Shown: positions 54,301-64,000 of the stretch, one piece after another
Layout of the letters: each line of letters starts with the position of its first letter
Numbering within the stretch: position 1 is the stretch's first letter
Assembly (NCBI RefSeq): GCF_040436345.1
Contig: NC_133221.1
Location: 5,764,663 to 5,828,662, forward strand
Length of the DNA: 64,000 bases
From: Pagrus major
Lineage: Eukaryota; Chordata; Actinopteri; Spariformes; Sparidae
Direction: 5' to 3'
Translations under genes and position numbers: made by a program
Notes under the pieces: model-generated
The model's input: the letters and a program-made list of their open reading frames with translations, nothing else
Database searches by the model: none
What the model was told of the DNA's origin: nothing

Positions 54301-56369
54301 CGACAAAAAGATCCAACTTTTGTGGCCACACTGGGTTGAAAATTGTCTTTGAGGGTTGAAAACAAGAAGGGTCGAACCTGATGCAGCAGCACAACCAAAG
54401 ACATCTCTTGTTTTATTCTACACATCCTTCTTCCTAGTCAAAACATGGCTACCTACTTTACTCTCAATGCAACTTGACTGCAACAGTTCAGTCAGATTCT
54501 GGTGTGTTATGCTAGCAGCAGCTAATGTAGCCTCAAGCAGAGATAAGAAGCAGGCTAGAGTGTTCTGGTAAGCTCACTTCTTTCTAACTCCACACACCAG
54601 AGTGTTTATTTTTTTTAGTCTTCAGCTCCAACACAGCTCACAGCCAAATAAAGATTATCCAACTTTTTTTTTCACATATGCAGTAAAACTAACCCAAGAA
54701 CTGAAAAACAAACTTAAGTTGGTAAACATAGGTGGAGTTGCCCTTTAAAGGATGGATGGGTTGAATTTGAAGTTTAAAATTAAGTTTGAAAGACGATTGA
54801 AAAATGCCAATTACCAATTCAAAGGTTAAAATGAAAGACTTGCTTGAGAAAGGTGTTTGAAAAGTTCCCTGTAATATTGTGTATTTGTTTTAAGATCATT
54901 CATATTCCTCGTGTTAATGTCTTTTGTTTTAATTATTTTAAAGTGATAGTAATTTTGTATCTATGGTGATAAACTGAGCGTTTGGCGAATAAAACAAGCC
55001 GAACTTGAGAAGAGTTGAGTTTAATTCTGACCGACTTCCTCTGAAACACTTGTCTTCACTTGTGCTCAAAGTTGGAGATTTGTTGGAATAAAAACATGAT
55101 CTTAATCATCTCCGAACATTCCCCCCTTTGCCTGTATATCCCTGAGGAATATTCAGCCGGAGCCAAACTTTCATCCCATTAGCCAAATTTCATTTCCTCC
55201 TCAAAGGCTCAGGATGCGAGGCAGTCCTCTACAGCAGCGTTTCATAAATAGAATATTTCTAATGGCCTTCAGTGTGTGGACACAACTCCTACTTTTTGTT
55301 ATGGAGTCACAGCAGTGTCATCCACGCGTCTCACGCAGAACGCCGAGGCGGTGTGAACTGACTAATCTGGGGCTATTTATGGACGTCACTGAGAGCTTCA
55401 TGATTAACCGTGTCAAGTGTGGGAGGCAATGCTTTCACACACTGGGAAATTTACACCATAGCCCTTCCTCTCCACTGATTCTGCCCATCTGATTTATCTA
55501 ATGGCTTTGGTATCTCATCTGCAGCCTGCCTCCCCAGTGCCCTTCACTGTGTTATTATAATATACGAGAGAGGAGGGGGAAAAAAAACATACGCTGCGTA
55601 TTCAAGGAGGGAAATATATGAATTACAGCGTGGCCTGATAAACACATGCATACATTTTGAAACAAGTCCACAGCCAATGCACAGAGGCTCTTTGAGCTTA
55701 ATGTTTAACTGGAAATGGACACCCTTTGTTGCTTTAACTTGTCATTGTGGAGTAAATATTGAATGCACAGTTCAATGGTTGTAGAAAATCACATCATCAA
55801 CGTATAGATTTGTTCCCTCTAAACTTCACGCTCACTATGCTGGTCTGCCACTGGCTTGATTTTACCCTGAATGAAGGTCATTCACTCCATGGAGAACGCT
55901 GGTGTTGTGTCAAAGTTTGATCGATGTCTATTTGCGCTTTAACATCTGCATGCTAACAAGCTCACAATGCTATATGTACCATAGTTTAGAGTGTTAGCAT
56001 GCTAACATTTGATAATTTGGAAAAAATACAAAGTACAGCTGAACCAAAGTAGGGACACGATTCATACTACGATTCATCCTGAGAGGAACATGACATCTGA
56101 AATACCTAAATAACTATTGGACTCTTTGCCACGAAATTTGGTTCATTCTGGACCAAAGTGGTTGACTGGTCAGTGCTACGCTTGTAAGCTTGATGCTGTA
56201 CGTACTACTCTAGTGTCACTTCTCAATGTGCCCCTCTAGTGCAGTACTGTAAGAGGAAGAAAAGCCTGACCAGGGGGTTGAATGGCTCATAGACTGGACT
56301 TTTCCTACAGGGGGAGGGAGGTTTGTGTCCAGGAATCAAGAGTGATTTGTTTTAAGTTATGTAAGAATG

Positions 56370-56440
56370 AACGTAGATCTTTTTCTAACCTAACCAAGTA
56401 GTTTTTGTGCCTAAACATAACCAAACCGGCAACGTTAATA
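56370..56440 (+). repeat. Copy of the 37270 dispersed family, short
   Basis: 'gatctttttctaacctaacc' and 'aagtagtttttgtgcctaaa' match the 37300-37350 core nearly exactly. Confidence 0.7.
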
Positions 56441-58393
56441 ACAGTACAAAAATCATAATATGGTGAAATATGTCAACTTCTTGTCAGCAATCATCATTGT
56501 GAAAGTTAAGCAGACGTTGCATACAATATAATACTGCTGACTTGACTGTGAAACCCTTTTAAATGCAAAACCGTTACTTAAGCTTAGAAGCTTAAAGCCA
56601 CAGACCAAGCTGCAGTATTTGACAAGTTGGGAGTGACAATGTGTTGGCCATCCCTACAGCCACACAGCTACTGTGGCTAAAACATGATGGAATGAAGTTT
56701 GCTCTGTAGTAGCTGATTTGCTTCAAGCAGTCATGCATTTCCCCACGTTTCTGCACTCCACATCTGGCTGCAGCACAGCACGGCGGAGCAGAGAGACGAG
56801 TGTTGCTGGGGATCATTTGCCACTTGGAGACCCAGCTTAGCTGAGGGGCTTGGCAGGCCCTGCTTCTGACAATCACATTGTTTAAAGCTTCAGGAGATTA
56901 GCTGAGCCACAGCCCGCTGCCAGGCACTGATATGGCAGCTTCCGAAATTTACAGCAGGCCTGTGGAGTTGAAGTCGGGTCCTGGTTTCTCTGGTGGCCAT
57001 GACAGGCAGGTGTGCTTATTCCAGCAGAATGGCGGGAGCAGCAGGAGGTGGTGACTGGAAAACGTCTGCAGTGTTGTTAGAGATGCATGGGGGATGGGGG
57101 CAGAGGTTAGGGTCCTCCGGCGATGCTCCCACCCACAGGCAATCTTATTTTAAAAGGTTCTCATTACCCCCCGAGCCGCTGCAATCAGGTATGCCGTAAA
57201 TCCTTTCGGATCCAATTTATTCTGGAGTGGGCTGACACGGAGACTCCAGACCGACTAATAGCCTTCCAGGACTTCTAACCTCTGACCAGCACATACAGGG
57301 CTAATCCTCTGATTACAAGAGCTGACAAAAGTATTGTTAATCAAATTACAAAATATTAACCGGGTGTCATATTCATTATCTTGACAGTTAATTGATTCTT
57401 CTCACATCCGCCAACGTCCATGTCACATCTCTGGGTGTGTTTTCAAGGCTGGGTTATATTTTTTGACTACCAATATCCATTAAAGTGTTATTGTCTGTGA
57501 AATTAAGGTAGACTTAAAATGTCTCCCCGCTCGTCTATCTCTAAAAGATCACTTTTATAGGGTTATATCTGCAGTATTAGAGAGTTTGGCACTCTTAAGT
57601 ATTTCTATGTATATTCAGCTGACGTCAGTGTTGAGACTAAAAGGAAAAGCTGATTCAGTTTCTTGATTTTCGAGCAGCTCCCTTCAACTTCTGCTCTGTG
57701 CATATTTTACAGCCAGTAAATTTCCTTCAAGGAAGAACTGCCTTAGTCGCTGATCCCTTGCGGGAAAGGCCGAACCTCTAACTCAGATTAGCAGCTAATC
57801 TCACAAACTATAACTGCAGGAGTCCCTAAAAAATTTCACAGCATATGCTCGGAGAGCTCAGCATATGGCACGGAGGCTCACAGCTGTGTTGCCTGGCTGG
57901 TGAGTAAGCCTTACGTTTTTTTCTTAGCAGGGACGAAAAGTACAATGAAATTAAATATTGATGCTGGATGCACATTCAACTTACTGAAACTGGTGGAAAA
58001 ATACAACGATAAAATTCATGGAGAGTATCTTATTTCTGGTTATTGTTTGTTGACGGTGAGGATTAGTGGGTTTTTTTAACATTTAAACTTCCTTCAAGCG
58101 AGAGACAAAAAAGTCGAGTCTGTCTGCTGCTCCACCACTGACAATCTTTTGGAGATAACAAGCTTCTAGCACACTACGGTGTAAAAGAATAAAATGAAAG
58201 CTAATTTGGAGCTTCGACACTCAGCACAAGTCCCCAAAAAATCCTTCTCGCCATTAATTATTACCAAGTTTGGTCTCTTGATGATTTAACAGATGGAGGC
58301 TTGGCTTTTTGGTTTCCAGCTTTTTTTAAGATTCAAATAAAAATTTCAGAAAATATTCTGCCTGTGTCCGAGACCACAGGGAATATACAGTAC

Positions 58394-58471
<78 letters not shown>

Positions 58472-58492
58472 ATATGTATATATATGTATATG
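58394..58492 (+). repeat. (AT)n microsatellite, about 100 bp, interrupted
   Basis: AT alternation broken by ATAC, TAGA, ATCT and ATGT units. Confidence 0.95.
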
Positions 58493-59374
58493 TAAAGCTT
58501 ATTTATGTATCGGTGTCATGAGTATGGCTCACACTTCATCCACAGGTGTCTAGATGAGTTGTTCCTCTGGTCATTACGGAGGCTGAACCACGCCACGCTA
58601 TTCCCTCCACTTTTAGACGAACAGTGTACATGGATGAGTAATGACTTGAGGTGGCTTGCGGTGTGCACTGCAGCATTCATATTTCTGCTGCTAAATACCT
58701 TGTTAGCGGTCCATCCTGCTACTCTCTCCCTCCCTAGTATGATTGGAGGTAATTGTTTTCAGTACGCATCATTGAAATACTCCCAGAAAGCAATAAAGTG
58801 GCAGAAAAGACACAGCAGCACGACAGCGGAGACAACGGCGTCTCGGCCTATCTCTCTCCGTCAGATTTGTTGTTCCTAACAATTAGTAGGGTCGTTATCG
58901 CAGAGTTGTTTTCTCTCCTTATATGTTAATGTGAAGGTTTCCAGTCACTCTGGCGTCCATCACGAGGAGGAGGATGTGGTGGAGATTTTTGGCATCAGAG
59001 CTGCTGTTGAATACATTATGAACAGATGTTACTATGTCCTGTTTTTCGCGCAAATGGGATGTTTTCCACATGGCAAGTTTCCAGTCGTTTCCAAGAAACT
59101 TTCTGCATAGCAATGCTGTGAATTTTTCTTTACCCGTTTTACCCTATTTTCTACATATGCAGAGCCAGACAGTGTGTTCAGTGGTGCTAAAATTGATGTC
59201 CATGTAATCAGACATAACTTCCTCCCAAAAGTAGAGTCATGGAACGGATGATCTGAATTATTTTGCAATTTTAATATTCAGCCTTGACCGTGTACGGATG
59301 GATATCTCAGTCAGTAGGTCAGTTGGTGCACCAGTTAGGTCCAGACTGAAATCGCACATAAATGATTGAACGGC

Positions 59375-59640
59375 TTGTTCTGTTTCCCTCCTGTGTTTCT
59401 GCGCTTCTCGTCCAGTCTGCTTTCCCTCCACACCCGCTCTGCATCACCTTCGTTAGCCCAGCCCTGTTCCCAGTGTTCTTCCTAGCCAATCAGCTCCTTC
59501 CCTGCTCTCTTGGCTCCTTCACTCATCCCCCTCACCTGTGTTTTCTCCACCTTTATCCACCTGCATCCCATCCCATCATTAGTTTAGTTTGTATTTAAGC
59601 GAACAGAAGTTGTCGGGAAAATTAAACATCCCAACCTTAG
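59375..59640 (+). mobile_element. LTR-like or retroelement tail, copy 3
   Basis: Strongly C/T-rich sequence followed by 'gtttagtttgtatttaagcg', a TATA-like element. Overall it resembles the 45650 segment in composition rather than base by base, so family membership is uncertain. Confidence 0.35.
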
Positions 59641-62600
59641 CTTTTAACTTCTGGAGAATTCTTTTAAGTGTTCATGTCTGAAGATTATCCAGCTGAGCAA
59701 CATATCTAAGTTTCATAAACTTGTGTTTGCCACAGAACTTATTTTCTGCAATAATCCAAAATCCAGTTGTAAAAATCCCACAGGCTTTCATCGAGGGAAC
59801 CAGGGTGATGCTAACTTCCGGGGTAGCCCGCAAAAAATACATCATCCCTGCTGCTTTCTCTGTTCACTCTTCTTGCATTGACTGACCGGCTGTGTGGAGG
59901 CGAGACCAGTTTCCAACATCTCTCTCCAGCTCTTTGTTCAATCTTCTCACGATTATGCCAAAAAAAGTGCAGCGTTATGAAACACTTACAGGAGACTAGT
60001 AAAACTTAGCTGTTGCATAAATAGCAGCATGTCATTGTGAACGTGTCGTTACCATTATCTCAAAGCAGCACTGTGCACTGAGTACAGCCTCACTGAGCTG
60101 CTGTTGTGGCTGAGGCACTCTGTGTTTCCTGCATGAGTAAGTAGTTTGGGTAACAGAACATCCTGTTTTGTTCCCTCTAAAAAATCAAACTTTCCCTTTA
60201 AATGAGACTCTGAATGTGTGTCTCTGTCATTAGACACTGATATTTCTGTCTGGTACAGGCTGTGAGGCTTCAGCTCTGTTGTGCTGCTCAGGGCCACAGC
60301 TCTGGTGCATGCTGAGCACAGAGCGGCAGCTGTCTCTGCCCTGAAGAGGCTCTGGAAAAGCTAAAAAAGGACCCCGCAGAGCAAAGCCTGGTTCATGGCT
60401 AAATGGAGCTGATCCTTTGGACCATGCTAAAGTTCCTCACAAACCTGTCTGGCCTACAGGGTTTCCTGCTTGTCTGCATATACAGATGGCATTTCATCCG
60501 TGTCCGCTGGGAAGCTGAGCGGAGAGGAATGTGCCAGATTGGGAGTTATGTAAGAGATATACAAAAAAAAAATGCAAAAATCAAGACTGAGGTAGATGTT
60601 TTAATCATTTACTTCAGGCAACGTATACAATTATTGATGGTAAGATGCTCAAAATATGGCATTTGTCTCATTTCTGTTAATTATATTTTTATAAAAAAAT
60701 ATTCAGTCACAGCAGACAGCTCTTTCCAGTAAAACAGCTCTAAAACCCAGCTGCACACTACAACCTGCTCAGCGCCTTTAAAAAGTGGCAGGTGTTCGCC
60801 TCAGGGGTCGGTGAAATGAGAGCGAAAATTGGACTTACAGTCATCAGGTGGACAGAAACACGACTCCCAGTGAATAACGATGTTGCTCCGTAACTGCTGG
60901 ATGTGTAAACAGGAAAATGTTTGCTGACCGGTTCACCATATCAACTGTGAAGGTTTATAATAGCTTAATTCTGCTGCTCCACAGCGACCAAAATATCTGT
61001 CACAGCAGGTGTGAAGATAAAATATGGAGCAATTCTGCCATGAAATGTCTAAAAACAACCAGACCTTTGCTGTATATGTTTTTGTTTTACGACAACTCCC
61101 ATGATCCCACGCTGCTGACCTATTTTCTTTTAAATGACAGACCCCCAGTGGCAGAAATGACACACTGTGTATTTAAGGTGTAATTTGTAAAATACAGCTA
61201 GAATTCAAAGGTAACTCCAAAGATATAGGTCGGCAGCGTATCACCAACAACTGCCGCTCTTTGCTAACTTAGCTATCGTTGGCTTTTGTAGCGACCAAAC
61301 ATTTTTTTACAACGTCACGTGATGCACTGTGGCCCAAAAAGACTTTTCCCCATAAGCTTACATTGTGAAAGAAGCAGCTTAAAAAACAGTGAATACATTT
61401 TTTTTGTTTTTTGGATACGTCAACACTGTTGTTTCACACTGTTGGTAATGTCAAAGTTCATTTCTTTTTTATTGTTGCCACATCTAAAGTAAAAGCATGT
61501 ACAGATGTTTTTGTGTTTTTGCAGTGTAACATTTCTCCAGTACAGCACAGCTTTAATAAAGTGTTTTTGAATATCTCTTCCTTCACCAGAATGCCACAAC
61601 ACGAAAGCAAACCTGGAGGCAACAAAACTTGACTTGGCTTTTTATGCTCAGCAGTTTTGAAGTTCAGTATCCACTTCTTATAATTCATCCATGGAGCTAC
61701 TGAGTGCTAGAGGTTATTACCGTGCTCTTATTTGGATAACACTGACATTTATTGAGCACAGAACATTTTTTCCTCCGTCAAATTAAATCATTATTTGCGA
61801 TTTAAACAGTTGAGTCACAAATATAATTCCACGCGAGGAGATTGTCTTGTTCCGCTGCCTTTACTGTAAGTGTACTCGCTGTGCATGATACAGACATCCA
61901 CACAAAGTGAACCTCTGTCACTGACGAACGTTACGTAAGTCAACCGCCTTTTCCTTTTTGATTTGATTAGCCGTGATAAATCGCCATAAAATCCCCCTTC
62001 ATCAGTCTGTTTACCCGTGTGCAGGCAGAGAGAGCGCTGATGCAGCAGGGCAGAGACACAGCAGACTGCACATACAGTAGATCAGCACTCGCAGATCAAA
62101 GGCCAGAAACCAGTCTGCCAGAGAGAAAACGTAGCCTGAGGACAGAGTCTGTGTCTGGGGAGCACTGTGTGGGCTTTAGATTAAACAGAAATGTGATTTA
62201 AATGTGATAAGAAAATTAATGTTGAGCTGCATTTTTTAAAATTTTTTAATTTTCCTTTTTCCTTGCTTGTCTCCTTCATCATTCTTATACTTTCACCGCC
62301 TCTCACACACAAAACACATCTGACACGACCTGTTTTTATGTCTTGTAGAATATTAAGCACTCACGGCTCCAATATGTACCCAGCTGTGCACTTCGGTTCC
62401 CGTCCGACTCATTTGTCTCTCGTCTTCAAAGCTGATAAAACTGACAAGTATGAGGGGCGAAGGAACTGTCCCCCTGTGAAATTAAAACCGGCACAGGATG
62501 CAGGATTATCTTCTGGTGTCAAAGAAAATTTTAAGTTGAGGGAAAAGAGAGAGTTTCGGCTTTAAAGTCAAAACAAAAGGGTTCATTTTGTCCATAAATA

Positions 62601-62829
62601 ACAAAAAACTGCAACCCAAAATTGCTATAATTGCAAAATTTGACAGATAAACAATGTGAAATGGAAATAAATCAACGCTGCAGTGTGACTGTATCCTGTC
62701 TTTCTCTTATTGTTCAGCCCAGTCACCAGGATATTTTGTAGGCAGTTAACATTTCTGCAAACCACAGTTAAATCCCAGGTTGACATTTGTCCCAAATGTG
62801 GCATATCACGTTCACATTATATATGCTTA

Positions 62830-63170
62830 TTAGCCACCTGTCACACCAGGAGGTGGAGGAGAAGGTAGTCTCACATCCAACAAGGCTGCCAAATGGGCGA
62901 CCTGAGTTTGAGTCACACCACTGGATAATTTTAAGGCGACCTGGAGACATTTCACCCGTTTTTGTAGCGGCTATTTTTCAGGGGAAGTCGGACCATCTCC
63001 ATCTGTGAGTGTGGCAACCAAAATAGGTATTTTAAGCCAAACCACGATGCTTTCCGAACCCTAACCAAGTGGTTTTAGTGCCAAACCTAAACAGAGCATA
63101 AGCACCGCATAGAAAACGCTACCTAAACAAACGGAAAGTTGCAACACAGTCAAGTTTTAACGTATCTGTG
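62830..63170 (+). repeat. Copy of the 37270 dispersed family, possibly with a tRNA-like head
   Basis: 'aaaataggtattttaagcca', 'ccctaaccaagtggtttta' and 'cataagcaccgcat' match 37285-37375. Just upstream, 62905-62920 'tgagtttgagtcacacc' resembles a decayed RNA polymerase III B box, as in tRNA-derived SINEs. The head assignment is inference. Confidence 0.55.
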
Positions 63171-64000
63171 GTTTTGCAGGAATGTAAGTAGTATACGCCA
63201 GGTTTCCAAGAACAGCCAGGCAGCAGCTCTGGATATTTCTCTTTTTGCAAAAAAGTCACTTGGACAAAATCTCACCGTATGTTTGTTGCACATCACTGTT
63301 CAATATTTCACTTGATATTTTGTACCAAAGCCAGGATATTTTCCATCGTGTGCTGCAGTAATTATCATGGCCTCCAGTTTATGTCTCTTTGAAAGTTGCT
63401 ATTAATTTACCTACTTACCCCAAAAAGGACAGTAGCATCTCATGATGGTGATGCGATATGCACTATATGCATCCTACATCATAACCAAGATATACATTTT
63501 CCTTCTTGCTGTGTTTGAAATGTGAGGAGCGACTCTGGATTGTCAAGAAGACATATTCATTCCCCTCATTTATCACTTTTCAAAGCAGTCTGGCCTTTTT
63601 TGTAGTTGTTATTTTGATGCATCTCACTTTACCTGTGAAGATGAGACGTCTTTGCGGATGTTACTTTGAGGTTTGAGGCTCCACTTAGACAGCCTTCTCA
63701 CCATTACACATTCATATATCTAGGATCTTCAGCTCCGCGGGAATACAGCGAGTTCAGCAACGTCTTCCTGCCGTACTAAAGCTGTCTAATGTTAACATCC
63801 TATAGGGTCTGACAGAGGAAGTTGAACTGAAGTTCATTTTTCCTGAGAAGAATCTGTTATTTACTGTTTTTATATGTATGTAGCCTCCTTAGTCCAAACT
63901 GCAATTACTAGAAAATAAGTAGCACAAATTCATTTAACAAGCTGATATTGTGATTATGGTACATGTCCTCATGATCCGTCCTTTCTACTCCAATTCACTG

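Larger units (their letters stand above)
52087..64000. other. Gene-poor region, part 4
   Basis: No supported gene. Recognised contents: minus-strand repeat copies at about 52540-52640 and 54170-54300; a plus copy at 56370-56440; a repeat with 'gtgttagcatgctaacattt' near 55930-56015; the AT microsatellite at 58394; an LTR-like tail at 59375-59640; and a further copy of the 37270 family at 63010-63170. A 124-codon open frame at 58505-58879 has no recognisable family. Confidence 0.6.

Noticed and set aside
58505-58879. 124-codon plus-strand open frame with a hydrophobic segment
   Set aside because: No family resemblance; begins just after an AT microsatellite; length is possible by chance in 64 kb over six frames.
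28515-64000. Search for tRNA, rRNA or retrotransposon polymerase genes
   Set aside because: No cloverleaf candidate with intact A and B boxes, no rRNA-like block, and no reverse transcriptase or integrase motif was seen in the reading frames.

Overview
This window is vertebrate nuclear DNA, almost certainly from a ray-finned fish of the percomorph type. The genes are split by GT-AG introns. The encoded proteins are vertebrate (agmatinase, alpha-tubulin, PINK1, two trypsin-like proteases). The non-coding DNA is AT-rich and full of microsatellites, minisatellites and short dispersed repeats that I associate, from memory, with percomorph genomes. No bacterial, phage, CRISPR or rRNA features are present.

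Left third (1-18.7 kb), gene-dense. The first coding exon of agmatinase (minus strand) sits at 1467-1759; the rest of the gene runs off the left edge. A purine-rich minisatellite (about 2.2-3.8 kb) lies between it and a complete, divergently transcribed alpha-tubulin gene (plus strand, 4 exons, 451 aa). A complete pink1 gene (minus strand, 8 coding exons, 573 aa) follows tail-to-tail with tubulin. A second minisatellite with a higher-order structure and a foldback hairpin lie just 5' of pink1. Then comes a complete secreted trypsin-like protease gene on the minus strand (gene A, 5 coding exons plus a probable 5' non-coding exon, 252 aa).

Middle (18.7-28.5 kb). A second secreted trypsin-like gene (gene B, plus strand, 5 coding exons, 264 aa) is divergent from gene A across about 3.4 kb. 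The two share intron phases (1, 2, 0, 0), a 55-nt first coding exon, the catalytic triad, an Asp at the S1 pocket and a shared SIKY motif. They look like an old inverted duplicate pair. Neither has the acidic activation peptide of pancreatic trypsinogen. Introns of pink1 and both proteases hold several repeat insertions, one apparently nested in another.

Right part (28.5-64 kb), about 35 kb with no gene I can support. It holds AT, TG, GGA and poly-G microsatellites, several dispersed repeat families with two to five copies each, a roughly 300-bp inverted repeat pair about 4 kb apart, a foldback MITE, LTR-like tails and a few stretches that look like candidate conserved regulatory DNA. The genes share no obvious pathway. 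Agmatinase and PINK1 are both mitochondrial, tubulin is cytoskeletal, and the proteases are secreted.
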